Positions 25,356 to 37,310 of a DNA stretch of 64,000 bases are shown here, one piece after another. The notes below the pieces were generated by a model. That model was not told the origin of the DNA and ran no database searches. It was given only the letters and a program-made list of their open reading frames with translations. The stretch covers positions 7,619,001 through 7,683,000 of the forward strand of contig OX359195.1 of NCBI GenBank assembly GCA_947172415.1. Reading direction: 5' to 3'. Position 1 is the first letter of the stretch; each line of letters starts with the position of its first letter. Source of the DNA: Chondrosia reniformis. Its lineage: Eukaryota > Porifera > Demospongiae > Chondrillida > Chondrillidae. Both the position numbers and the translations under genes were made by a program.

Positions 25356-25506
25356 TTTCAGGGATGGACGAGGAGGTCGCACCATATCTGAAAAGGTTGT
25401 GGTTGCTGAATTAATTAAAATGCGATAGCTCATGTTCGGAAGATGGATGTTTAGGAAGTCCGTTGAAACATACATTGGACACGTAAAACCTCGGGTCATC
25501 ACTTTA
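25356..25506. promoter_or_regulatory. bidirectional promoter region, NAAA / ADA
   Basis: 151 bp between the divergent NAAA and ADA start codons. No TATA-like box stands out. The shared gap implies a common promoter region. Confidence 0.45.
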
Positions 25507-28166
25507 ATGAGAAACATGAGCACCATTCCGGAGCTGCAAGATTATTATAAACGTTTTCCAAAAGTCAGTTAAACAATGAGAAACTCTGGTTTAGATTGTT
25601 TCCTTTTTTCAACATCATATTATGTCCTAATGAGTGGACATTTGCATGATCCCTTTCAGGTGGAGCTTCATGTTCATTTGGACGGGTCCTGTAGACACAA
25701 GACGCTTCAAGAATTATCCAAGTAAGTGAAAATGATATAGTCTTCTTCCAATTTGTCTTCTCTGTATTTGTTACTGTCCAGTATATCTTATGTATTATAT
25801 ACTGTAGATTTAAAACAGGTGTACTTGTTCTTTGCAGGAAACATGAATGTGACTTTCCTCACGATGATGAAAATAAATTTAAGGATTTAGTGTCATTGAA
25901 GTGTCCCCAGAATTCCCTGAATGACTTTCTAAAGCCATTTCATAATGTTACTAAACTCATGAGGTAATTATGTACGCTAACATACACAATAGGAGATAGC
26001 ATATATATTTACAGGGCAAATGTGATAAGAAATTCTCTAACTTTAGAATCTAATTTTGAGTTCTAGCATGCTAAGACCATGAGTTAATAGTAGATTCAAC
26101 TAATTGCTATATCAAATGTCACTTGCATGGAGTAATGTACTGTGATAATAATATATTGTACTATATCTATTATACCTCATACATACATTGGTATCATATA
26201 TTATATAGCACTTCACTAGAGGCGATTAAAAGATTTGCCTTTGAGTTTGTAGAGGACAGCTATCAGCACAATGTTCTGTACACAGAGGTCAGGTTCTCCC
26301 CACACCTGTTGCAAGCCAATGGAAAGCATTCAGCAAGAAATGTTGTTAGAGCTGTTCTTGACGGACTTGATGAAGGGCAGCGGAAATTTGATGTCCAAGC
26401 AAGGTGTATACTCTGTGCTATTAAAGGGGAATTACCCGAGGGTATGTTCACATTTGAATCCTATCTTATGTCAAGTCAGTCAAGTTATCAAAAAATCCTT
26501 ATTCTAGGATTTAATTATTAAAGAAATTGATTCTGATAGTGTTATAAAGCCTGATTAACTTAATCTGTTTACACATTTGTGTAAGCTGCCGGAAAATACC
26601 AAATTTTATGTAACAACCTTAGCTTCTCAGCTTACTGAGATTAATCCCTTAAAGGTCAGTGTAAGACCAGCATGATGGTGGTACTTGTTCTTCTTCTTCA
26701 GACCACATCAAAGAGGTTGTAGCACTGGCAGTCGAGTTCAAGGACAAGGGAGTAGTAGGGATTGACATTGCCGGTCCAGAAGACCATCTGTTTGACCCTT
26801 TTATTGAACATTTCCAGGTAGCTCTACAGTCACCTGTCTAGGACAGCCACCTACCTGAGTGGTCACCTGTCTAAGACAGCCACCTACCTGTCTCATGTTT
26901 TGTATGCACATACGTACATATACATATAAAGTTTTCTCTCTTTGACAAGTGTTTTAGATTGAGCACACTTGTGGTTTCCTTATCACCTTGATGTTTTTCC
27001 TAGAATGCTGCATCACAAGGTATTCACATCACTGTACATGCAGGAGAATCAGGTCCGGCTGAGAACGTCCAAAAGGTTAGCGATATGGTCCATCTACTGT
27101 TGCACCAATATAAGTCTCTTTGTGAAGTGTTAACAATAATGTAATGTATATTATATAGTATGTTTTATTCTTTTTATTTACTATCTTACCCATTATCCAT
27201 TTAGTATCAATCACATTTATGGAATAAGGATTTCTTCTAACTGGGTTGAACTTATCTTTGTAAAGGTTCATCTTTCGACTTTTAGAGCATCTAGAGACGC
27301 AGTTTTTTGGATTCTTCTGTCTGCCAAAGGTTTTGACCCTGGGGGTCTTCTTCAGTGACTGTCACTGAAGAAGACCCCCAGGGTCTTGACCAGAAAGCCT
27401 TTAACTTTCTAACTATTTTTCATGTGTTAGTTTGTGTTATTGTATAGATGCTGGCTAAATAGTGTGGTCTGGTTCTAGTTCAATCCACTTTATTCACAGG
27501 CAATAGTTGATCTAAAGGCCAGTAGAATAGGCCATGGATACAATTCTGTGACTGATAAAGCTGTAATGGACTTAATCAGGACACGTAATGTGCATTTGGA
27601 GGTAAACTTTTAACAGAACTGCAGTGTTATCTAGACACATAATACAAAGTAAGTGTATTGCAATGATAGTGTGTTACCTGTGCAGGGTTGTCCAATATCA
27701 AGTATTTACACCTCAGCCAACTCAAGGGATGCATTTAGAAAGTGAGAAATTGGAATTGATTCTGTTACACTGTGTATGGCAAGGCTTAGGTTAAGTATTC
27801 CATGAATCAGTACAGAGGTGATTGGTGTTTGTGAATAAAGTACCCCATGTACCAGGTATGTTCATGTGTGCAGATATGTGGAGGAAGGAGTGTCCTTTTC
27901 GCTCAACAGCGATGACCCAGGCATCATGCGAACTACTCTATCACACGACTACCAAAAGGCCGTAGAGTACTTTGGAATAGCTAAAGATTACCTTCCGACT
28001 ATTGTGAGTATTCTGTCTGCCCTTCTACGATACCTGGGTTAGATATTATTGTTTCTTTCTGATTTGGTAGGTGAGAAACGCAGCTAAAGCAAGCTTCCTT
28101 CCTCAAGCTGAAAGGGATAGATTGCTTGAAAAGGTGGAAGTAGAATTAAAGAAATTTAATCAATAG
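25507..28166 (+). CDS. ADA: adenosine deaminase
   Basis: Zinc hydrolase that turns adenosine into inosine. Ten exons: 25507-25563, 25660-25721, 25838-25963, 26209-26441, 26702-26817, 27004-27075, 27500-27601, 27686-27741, 27874-28003, 28071-28166. They join in phase to give 349 residues (human 363). The metal and active-site motifs are all there: HVHLDG (His23, His25), HAGE (His210, Glu213), RIGHGY (His234) and LNSDDP (Asp288, Asp289). There is no signal peptide, so it is the cytosolic ADA1 type rather than secreted ADA2. An alternative start at the second Met (codon 4) would trim three residues. A perfect 25 bp palindrome lies in intron 6. Confidence 0.96.
27335..27385. repeat. perfect 25 bp inverted repeat with 1-base spacer (family R2)
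   Basis: The arms 27335-27359 and 27361-27385 are exact reverse complements (core GGGGGTCTTCTTCAGTGAC) around a single T. In ADA intron 6. The core is the GGTCTTCTTCAG block shared with other hairpin-type repeats in the window. Confidence 0.95.
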
Positions 28167-28577
28167 TTTATATAACATTAAGGATGCAACAAAACTATTT
28201 TATTTATTATGGTCACGATACTAGGATTTTTGCAGATATATATGATAGGTCAGTTATTGTAGTGTTGCAACTAGAAGTTTTAATTAAAGGGAAAATACAT
28301 TAATTTACAGTGCAAGCCAAAAAATTGAGAAATGACTCTATTTAAAGCACCATGCAATGTATATATGTATGTCGTTGTCAATTCTCTAAACACACAACCG
28401 TTGATGGGAAATGATGTCTTTCCCACAGCTCGACAGCTGAAATGCGACAAATTAGCGTTATTTTAGTGTTAGCCAATCAAATCACCGTATTGTCACCTGA
28501 TGGCTGATCCGTCAGGTCAGGCTACCGCATGATCACGCGGACCGCAGCTCAGCCATACGCCGCAGACCTAGAGCAGC
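28167..28577. other. intergenic region ADA - NPC2
   Basis: About 410 bp between two plus-strand genes. It should contain the ADA 3' UTR and the NPC2 promoter. The part next to the NPC2 ATG (28480-28577) is GC-rich for this window. No other feature was recognised. Confidence 0.5.
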
Positions 28578-29721
28578 ATGAAGCAGCTTCTAATTTTGTT
28601 TATTGTGTTTTTCGGAGTTACCTCTGTGACTATACCATCTTTTAAACTGGTAAAGGCTTTTCCCGGAAAGGCTCACAAGAATTACGGAACTCCGTTCAAA
28701 ACCTGTGGTAAGTCGTTGATTATTGGGTCGCGCTTTGTATGTGTATCTATTCTCTTGTTATGCAGAGGATCCCAAATCAAAGATAAACAATGTAACAATA
28801 GCAGGCTGCAATGAAAAGATATGTCCGGTGACGAAGGGACAGACTTATAATATTAGCATAGGGTTTACTCCAAGTGAGGCAGTACAAGGTTCTGTGTATT
28901 AAGGTTGCATCATTTAGAGTTACTTCAGAATGATTTACGACTGGCAAGCTGTACTGTACATACCTATGCATGTATAAATGATAAGGGTTGTTTGTTGCAT
29001 TCATAATAATAATAATATTGGAATAATGAGACTCGGCAACACAATTTTTCACAGAAATGAACGTTTCGACCCAGAGGTCTTCTTCAGCAATGAAGTGAAA
29101 AATTGTGTTGTCAAGTCTAATTATTCCAATATTATTACCTATGCATGTATGTTGTATATTCTTTTCAGCTAAATCCATCACTTGAATTATTTTAACAGTG
29201 ACCATAAAATGCATTTTTAATCAGAGGGTTAGTTTCATGAGTCCTTTTCACTGTTTGGTGTACCCTGCTAAATGATGATGATAAATGATTGTACAGGCCA
29301 GGATCAGATGCATTTTGTGAATATTTGATTTTGTGTGTTTTATGGTATTTCCATTAGGTGGGGATATTGACAAGCTTACAGCCAAAGTGTATGCTGAGAT
29401 CGATGGCATCTCGGTCCCTTTTAAAATTGCCCAACCCGATGCCTGTGCCAATTCAAATCTAAAATGTCCCCTGAAAGCGGGCATGTCTGTCCTCTATAAG
29501 TCAAATGTTACAATACCTGAAATAGCACCTTCGGGAGTGAGTTAAACATCCATACATATATGTGTATGTAACAACCTCAGTGTGATTGTTATATTTGAAT
29601 TAAGACACTTTGCCAATTTTGCATGTTTAATTTGTAGATAACCACGCTAGTGAAGTGGGAATTGCTTGATGGAAATGGCACATATCAAGTTTGCATTGAG
29701 TTTGGAGCTAAAGTGCAGTGA
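28578..29721 (+). CDS. NPC2: NPC2-like ML-domain sterol/lipid-binding protein
   Basis: Small secreted or lysosomal lipid carrier. Four exons, 28578-28707, 28766-28888, 29358-29536, 29638-29721, give 171 residues. A signal peptide (MKQLLILFIVFFGVTSVT) is followed by the ML fold with paired cysteines (KTC near residue 43, AGC, KIC, DAC, LKC, QVC). Matching segments are CPVTKGQTYNISIGF, the VPFKIAQPDAC block, CPLKAGMSVLY, and VKWELLDGNGTYQVCIE. The N-terminal half has an extra ~20 residues before the first Cys. Other ML proteins are possible, but the CP-x-KGQ and P-x-PDxC pattern favours NPC2. Intron 2 carries a hairpin repeat. Confidence 0.9.
29014..29134. repeat. hairpin element (family R2) in NPC2 intron 2
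   Basis: Imperfect ~38 bp arms (29014-29054 and 29095-29134; AATATTGGAATAATGAGACT versus its complement) flank a loop with ACGTTTCGACCCAGAGGTCT and TTCTTCAG. This is a foldback/MITE-like layout. Confidence 0.75.
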
Positions 29722-30318
29722 TGCAGTATACAGGAAACATGCACATGAGCTGTGTAGCATTAAGACTAGACATTTGAAACTATTTTGTACAAATACTCTG
29801 CTATACCCTTGCTGTTTTGTATTACGGGTATATAATTAGTGATCATTTCCTAATGCAATGAATAGCTTAAGATTTTCAAATTGTTTCATCGCAAATAGCC
29901 TTTCGGATCCTTCCCATTGTTGAAGGATGAATGTTTGTTTTTCCCTCTCAATGTTGTTTCTGACCATAAACCGTCAACAAGTGTTTTGACCAGCTGGATT
30001 GGAAACATTCTTATTTTTAGACTGCACAGGGTATATCTAGTAATTAGACTTTTGCATGCTTGAAACATAATTATATACATGCAGCTTTTTCAAGTGGAAA
30101 AAATGCATATAGTGTAACTTGCACAGATAAAATTAATACTTAGCCTCAATGTAATAACATACATTGCTTTTAATTTTGAATATATCTTAATCAGCTGTAC
30201 ATGTTAAATTATACAAGAAATATGTTGATTTACTATATGTACACGAGATAATCTACAACAACCAGAAAGTCACTTAAAGTAGTGATATAAAAAAATCTTT
30301 AAGTTGAACTTGAAATAT
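29722..30318. other. intergenic region between convergent NPC2 and ADAM17
   Basis: About 600 bp of AT-rich sequence. It holds the two 3' UTRs and nothing else that I can support. Confidence 0.55.
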
Positions 30319-33300
30319 TTACAATTGAGTAGCTTGCATACGACTTCCATCATATGCTAATAAATGTTCTTCTGAAGATTCTGAAGAGTTATCTAAAAGT
30401 CTTCTAAAATCAGCAGTAGCAGAATCAGTTTGAAGGTGTCCTCGACTTGGTGGTACAGGGGATTTTGATCTTGACTTGTTCCTCCTTCTTTTAAGAAAAG
30501 TTCTTCTTTTCTTTCCCTGTAAACAAATTTAGAGAGGACAGATTTCTGAAGTGATCATTCCTGGTGAAAGACACTGCAGGCCATCCAGAGTTAGAATGGA
30601 CACATGCAAAAATGAGACAATCACGACAACAGCACATTGCATGGAGTGCTTCACAGATCTCACTGTCAAAATCTTCTTGTTGTTTAGTTCAATTTTTTGT
30701 TTAATTTTGCTATAATACCGCCTGTCAACCTATATTAACATAATGGGAATGTTTGTCACCTGGAAACCTGGGAAGAGCAGGAACTACTATAAACAGACAA
30801 GGACCTTTCACATACAAATGAGCTACATTGTCATTCAAAACTGAAAGCATTAACTATAAAAAGTGGACAGAGCTTAGGTCTAGGAAGAGAGGAGAAGAGA
30901 AGATAAAGATTCACAGGGTCACTGACGAAGGGTGGAATTTCCATATAAGGTTTCTATGTACTATAAGAGGTTTCTGGGAAAACAGTCTATTTCTAAGTAT
31001 TTTCCTTTTAGCTCCATGTTGATGTCAACCATGTATTTAGGAAGATATTAGATCATTCCAATGGATGATGCTTACCAACAGATGCAGGGCACAGCTAGGT
31101 ATTAAGAAGATGATGAATGTGAAGAAGGCTATAGTTCCAACTATGTTGGAAGCAATAAATTCTCCTAACGAGGCAGTCACAGTGGCTCCAGATCTACTTC
31201 CTCCCGGGATGATTTGATCTGAAATCAACCGACAGATACCCTATATAGTGAATATTATTTATATGGATTGTATAGTAAAGTAATATACATTGCAAGTACA
31301 TTTAGAGTACACACTTCAGAAGGATCACATTTAAAACGTATAGTATGATCATAACATATCAGATCTTCAGGACACTACAAGATCACATGCAAAGCACACG
31401 TACCATATCACAAGTTCCTGTGACAATGGGGTTTGTTTGGAATATACACTGATATCCATCTGATCGGTTGGTGGTAGGAGTTTGAGCTTGACAGGTTGAA
31501 TTACCCCCACTAGAGCAGCACACTCTACAAGCATTTACACCATCTAATTGATTGGAAGTATAAACATAATACAACATGACTTGTCTATTAATCATAGCTT
31601 CCATTATTGAAAAACCTTCACTTCTATAACAAACTTTATCTCAAAAGTACAAATTCAGGAACTACAGAGAATGTTAGGCAGCTAAATACATTACTGCTGA
31701 GTTTCACCTTCACATTTGCAATCCTTTAAGTCCTCCAACTCACACTGACTGATACAATTACCATTCAAACAAACACCACTAGATTGGAGAACAGAAGTAG
31801 GTATATGACTGAATGGGTGGGTGGGTGGATGGGTGGATGGGTGGGTGGACGGGTGGATGGGTGGGTGGGTGGATGGGTGGGTGGATGGGTGGGTGGACGG
31901 GTGGATGGGTGGGTGGACGGGTGGATGGGTGGGTGGACGGGTGGGTGAGAGGACTAACCCAATGCACTGAGTTAAATTAGGAGATACTGGAAAGTTGTCA
32001 GGACAAGTACTGTTTAGACCGCTATAAAGAAAGGAAACAGTAACATTATTCATAAGTGTGTAATACCCTAGTTAGTTAACACGTACTTGCACATTGTGGG
32101 TTCTTTGCAGGGAAGAGCAAAGCCAGTGATACTCCTACAAACTGTACTGCCACTGGCATAAGAGCAGTTGTGGCAACACTCCTCATTAGCATCACTGCAT
32201 TGCGTACCATCTTGAAATCTGCAATTGCTAGTACAGCAAACATCTCCTTTAGCCCCAGAATCACACTGTTCTTCACGCCTAGTCTGAACCAGATGATCAC
32301 CACAGAAGCCATCACTTTCACGCACTAAGGATTCAGAGCAAGGGACAAACTGACAAACTGACCAGTGCTTACAGCTTCAAACACCATCATACCTTTAAAG
32401 CATCCCATGTTTGTCTCTAGCACTGCACCAATGGAGCTCTTACTACAGTCAGAAAACTGGTTATGACTTGTTTCCGTGCCATCCAGCGAGCTAGGGTACA
32501 TTAGATAGGGACCTCCACTTGCACATCCAATATTATTGCCGGGGTCATGCTGAGCACCCCAATTATGGCCCACCTCTAGGAGGATGGTTGTAAATAGAAT
32601 GGAGGCAGATAAATAAGAGCAGTGACAGATACACACATATTTACAAACAAACACATTATTATAAATAGAAAACAATTAGACTACATTTTCTTGAAAACCA
32701 TTTGTATAAACATATATATACATATGTTAACATTCTCTTCTTTTTCTTAAGATCATTCTGAAAGAACTTCAATCTTTCTATTTAGAGCAAATTCATACAT
32801 GTAAACTTTCCAGTTTTAAGATCCACACAAGCTTTGCATATGATAGAGAAGGCTCATGTATACCGTACCATGGGCAAACGAGTGCAATTCTTCCAGTTGC
32901 CCAATTAATCTACCACTGGGGGCCCGTGTGCTTGTGAATCCCGTATTGAAGCTAATCATCCTGCCATTAGTTCGCCTGCCTACACACAGTCAAGGGAACG
33001 ATGCAAAGGGTGTTATTAGTAATAGTTATACACTCAGCCCTCAGCAAGTTTTTAGGCGTTTAATGAGATATCGCATTGTATAACTATAATAAGAGGCCAA
33101 AGTGCCTGTTATTATAGTTATACAATGGTTGTGGAATATAATTTGCCATGGTTGCCCCAGCAACAGGGTGGGGTATATATGTTACAAATTGTAGCACTAA
33201 TACAGGCATTAGTAGGACAGACTTACTACGTGTTTGGGAGCAGATTCCTCCCGGGTTATTGGGCTCCGCTATGTAAGCCAGACCCAACCTGCTGTCAGAA

Positions 33301-36300
33301 AAGCTGGTATATGTGAAGAGGTGGGCTAGACAGGTGGTGCTCCAATCTTCGTAAGAGAATGCCTGTCCGCAAAGATAAGAGATTGTCAGTTATTATGGAG
33401 TATGTTGTCTATTTACATCCAAAGGTTCATTACTTTAACTACAAACCTACTTACTTTCATCTAAGAGCCCACCTCATTACAGCTAAGAGCACACTATTCT
33501 CATCTAAGGGCCCATCTACTAAGATTACACTGCTCTATCTAAGGGCCTACTTATATTCACATCTAAGAGCCCATCTACTAAAATTACACTGCTCTATCTA
33601 AGGGCCTACTTATATTCACATCTAAGAGCCCACCTACTAAAATTACACTGCTCTATCTAAGAACCTACTTATACTCACATCTAAGAGCCCACCTACTAAG
33701 AGTACACTGCTTACATCTAAGAGCCTACTTATACTCACATCTAAGAGCCCACCTACTAAAATTACACTGCTCTATCTAAGAGCCTACTTATACTCACATC
33801 TAAGAGCCCACCTACTAAAATTACACTGCTCTATCTAAGAGCCTACTTATACTCACATCTAAGAGCTCATCACTACCAAAGGCTTCAATCCGATTATAAT
33901 GGCTGTCATCATTCATGGTTGGTTCAGTATGAACTATGACCTGAAGAGATCCAATGTACACATGAACAGTAGACAAAAGAATAAGTGGAGGGGGAGGGGT
34001 ACATGGAGGGGGAGGGGTACATGGAGGGGGAGGGGTACATGGAGGGGGAGGGGTACATCACATACATACCTCAACACTGTATAACATGTTGATTAAGATA
34101 CACTTACATTATCTACCTGCAGCCCAAGATTACTGAATGTCTGTGACCCGGATCTGAAGATGGTTGAAGAGTATATATCATCTGCATCCAACAACGTCCT
34201 CACCTAACCACATTCCAGATAACTCATTAATGTCATCAAATGTATTCAATTACAACATATGAATATGCTTTTATTTCTTTTGAATGCTCCCATCAATTAT
34301 CTTCTATTCAAACAAACAAATTGAATAAGGATATCTTCTAACTGTACGTACATGGAACTTTTTTACTATTTTTATTTTTCTATTTTTAGCATGAAACTTA
34401 TCCTTTGAATGGTTCATCTTTCAATGTAAGAACGTCTTAGCAAGCCACTTAAAATACCCTCAGGATCAAACGTTTGACACTGTGTTTTAGATGCTTGAAT
34501 TTGAAAGATCACCCATTCAAAAGATAAACAGATGCTATGACAATTACTTACAACTAAATAGGACATGTTAATTCAAGGGGATAAGGGTATTCAGAACTGT
34601 GCATTGGAATGTGAGTTTAATAACATCTAAAGTATGCAATCCCATGGTAACCATGGTAACAACAGACCATGAGTGCAGCTGCCAATGAAGGATTCCTTGC
34701 ATAGTCCCTAAAGTACTTGTGGTCTGCTACAAGTGTCATCCCACAGACCATGTCACTTGATCCCACTGTCTGTCTCCTCAGGCGGTCTCTCACAGTATAG
34801 GCAACGTCAAAAGGCTTCTGGTAGCTATGCACATTTAGAGGGAATACCCAACAAGATTATCTACCTACTACAGAGTTTCATTCAGGGAGGGGCAAGGTGG
34901 GGCCCCCATTGCTGAAGGATAGCCCCCTTGCTGAAGGGTAGCCCCCCCTTGCTGAAGGGTAGCCCCCCTTGCTGAAGGGTAGCCCCCCCTTGCTGAAGGG
35001 TAGCCCCCCCTGGATTTAGGTTGCCAGTTCACGATTTTATCAAGGTATGACGCTGCCCCTGCAAAAATTTTAAAAGTCAATTTTTGCCCCCCCTACAAAA
35101 CTTTCCGGGTGAAACCCTGCATACAACTATGTATATACAATGTAATCCATTGAAACCTCACACACAAGTGATAATCATTGCCATAGCAACACTATAAAAG
35201 ATTGCTGTAAGCGTACCACTATACAATGATTAAAATGTTGAGCTAATGATAGGGGACTTACTCTAACTGAAAACTGCCACTGGCCACTTTAACATCTGAT
35301 TCATGATATGAGATCATGTGAAAGTCATGTGATTGCTTTATATAAAGATGGGATCTCTAAATGAAGACCATCAAACATGTACTCAAGTACTTGTAATTAA
35401 GATTCAGAGGTGCAGTATAAAATCCACAAGTCTTCAATCATTAATAGAGAGATATTGTATGTACGTATGTGTATATTTGTTTGAATACAATAATATGCTA
35501 TAGACTACAGGTTTCAATGTGCTTAGAGCAAAAAGTGACTTAAGCACCAGCAATCTTTTGTATAAGAGAATCATGGGACAATTAATAGGCACCTAGATAC
35601 TCATATCTTTAAATACACATCTAACACATTATGCACTGTATATATGTACATAATTACAAAATACAAATATGTCTTTGAGATCAGTAAATCCACAGCACAC
35701 ACATGTGACTGAGCACGCTCACTTCAATGTGATAGGACCCCTCCTCTTTAAATCTCAGTGTGGCTGTTAGTATTCCATCATCTGGGAGGTATGCTACTAC
35801 AGAAGAACCAGGGTGATCTGGGGAGATGTGGGGAACAGCTAAGATTTAATACATATTGGACAGTAATACTGTATGTGTCATCCACTCTATACCATATACT
35901 AGATGTAATATACTTACTCAAAACTCTGCCTTTGTAAAAATGACCTGGGTTAACTTGCAATGGAGTTCTAATTCCAGTGCTATTCTCAACAAAAGCTTTA
36001 AAATCAGCACTCCAAATATTAGGATGTGAGGTAATGTACAGACTAAATTTTCTGTTGAAATGTTACACCAAAAGAGCTCACATTTGAAGGAAATACAATA
36101 ATGTACAGAAGTACTGAAATGCCATATTACACGAAGGTAGCTATATACAAATATATGTACTCTTATATAGGGAATACACATTCAATGAAATGACTTTCTA
36201 ATGTCTTTCACATGCATACATACAAATGTATTACAATACATAAGCTATACTGTGACATGAGAGGTATACAGTTTGACATACGTACTTGCTGTGGGTGTTC

Positions 36301-37257
36301 AGGTGAATAACAATTTTGGTAGGGTCATGCTGACCTCCTGAAAGTAGAATTTGACTGGTCAATTCATCCTTGTGAATACGTTCATAGTATCTCAGATTAT
36401 TTAGCATACTACTGTCATCTACACGGGAAAAATGGGAAATGGATTGAAAGTAATAGTAGGGGACAGTAGACTAATATAATAGAACAGAGACATGGTTAAC
36501 TCTACTAATTCAACTAACAGCAACAACACTCAATATGATATTCAGTTCAATTTGTAGATCAAGAAACACTAGAAGAACACTGTGTTCACTTTATAGAATA
36601 GGTAGCATGCACAATAGAGCTGTCATGCTATTCTTCCTATTACATGTACAGTTGTAAGATATGACATAACATATTTATTAGTTTAACTAGTGATGACTTT
36701 GATAGACTGAATTTTCAGGAATGTAATATTCACATTGTATACTATACTCGTTGACCTGGCAACTAAAGAGGACCACAGAACTAGACTATATGCTATAGTC
36801 TGCAGCTATTCTACATTGCTCATGAAAAGGTAGGTATAATATCTGAACCCACAGATCTTCTTCAGTAATGAAACGTTCAAATCTCTGTTTCTCGAATATA
36901 AGTGTTGCTGATGCTCAAGGCTACCTTTTCATTATGAATTATGAATACAACAAATATTGTTTCATTCTACACTGTTTACATCCAACAAACATATTATATG
37001 ATGGAGATACATAGCCTATTCGTCGTACAATAATAGGTAACGTCTGAATAAGTTTTAACGGATACAGTAGCACTGATATGAATAACACTACAGTCATCGA
37101 AAAGCCGTTACTTTAATATTCTTTCCTAATTCTAGGCCTATTGTTATCAACATAGCACTACACATTTACTAATCGTTAGGCAACCTAAAATCTGATCCGC
37201 CTGTCCTACTGGTAAGACACACAGAAGACCCGCGACAATGAAGATAAAAGAATTCAT
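30319..37257 (-). CDS. ADAM17: ADAM17 (TACE)-type membrane metalloprotease
   Basis: Sheddase of the adamalysin family. I trace 17 in-phase exons on the minus strand: 37185-37257, 36286-36418, 35918-36051, 35723-35838, 35262-35335, 34668-34824, 34108-34203, 33857-33940, 33227-33362, 32869-32979, 32393-32575, 32087-32324, 31959-32021, 31708-31778, 31404-31543, 31076-31240, 30319-30516. They give 723 residues (human 824). In order: signal peptide ([17 protein letters not shown]), prodomain, furin-type site RDRLRR (about 189-194) and metalloprotease domain. The zinc motif [11 protein letters not shown] (371-381) is split by an intron. Next come a Cys-rich disintegrin region ([22 protein letters not shown]) and a membrane-proximal region. 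One TM segment (about 636-656, [18 protein letters not shown], strongly ADAM17-like) and a basic, Ser-rich tail of about 65 residues follow. ADAM10 is the alternative but fits the disintegrin and TM parts less well. Several introns hold tandem repeats. Confidence 0.92.
31815..31945. repeat. GGGTGGATGGGTGG-type minisatellite in ADAM17 intron
   Basis: About 130 bp of GGGTGGATGGGT/GGGTGGACGGGT units between the exons ending at 31959 and starting at 31778. It is the opposite-strand counterpart of the CCACCCAT repeats at 11234 and 55720. Confidence 0.93.
33455..33865. repeat. ~59 bp tandem repeat in ADAM17 intron
   Basis: About six copies of a unit that starts ATCTAAGAGCCCACCTACTA and includes TTACACTGCTCTATCTAAG. 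It abuts the 3' end of the exon at 33857-33940. Confidence 0.9.
33986..34062. repeat. 18 bp G-rich tandem repeat
   Basis: Four copies of GGAGGGGGAGGGGTACAT in an ADAM17 intron. The G runs could form G-quadruplexes on the plus strand. Confidence 0.9.
34905..35010. repeat. 21 bp C-rich tandem repeat
   Basis: About five copies of GCTGAAGGGTAGCCCCCCCTT with C-run length changes, in an ADAM17 intron. The minus-strand G7 runs make G-quadruplex formation conceivable. Confidence 0.9.
36820..36935. repeat. family R2 hairpin-type repeat, ADAM17 intron 1
   Basis: Short inverted ends (GAAAAGGTAG near 36823 and CTACCTTTTC near 36923) enclose GATCTTCTTCAGTAATGAAA and AAGTGTTGCTGATGCTCAAG. The latter is the reverse complement of the block at 20652. 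Confidence 0.6.
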
Positions 37258-37310
37258 CTTAATCTTGCCGTGATGTTAGGGGAACTTGCTGATGTCTGAT
37301 TTGGATAAAA
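37258..37310. promoter_or_regulatory. 53 bp bidirectional gap, ADAM17 / TAMM41
   Basis: The divergent start codons at 37257 (-) and 37311 (+) are 53 bases apart, so both genes must share promoter sequence or extend into each other's first exon. Confidence 0.45.

Noticed and set aside
31691..32053. 120-codon ORF joining ADAM17 Cys-rich sequence to a Thr-His-Pro repeat
   Set aside because: The repeat part is intron; donor GTTAGT at 31958 and acceptor at 31779 splice it out and restore the ADAM17 match.
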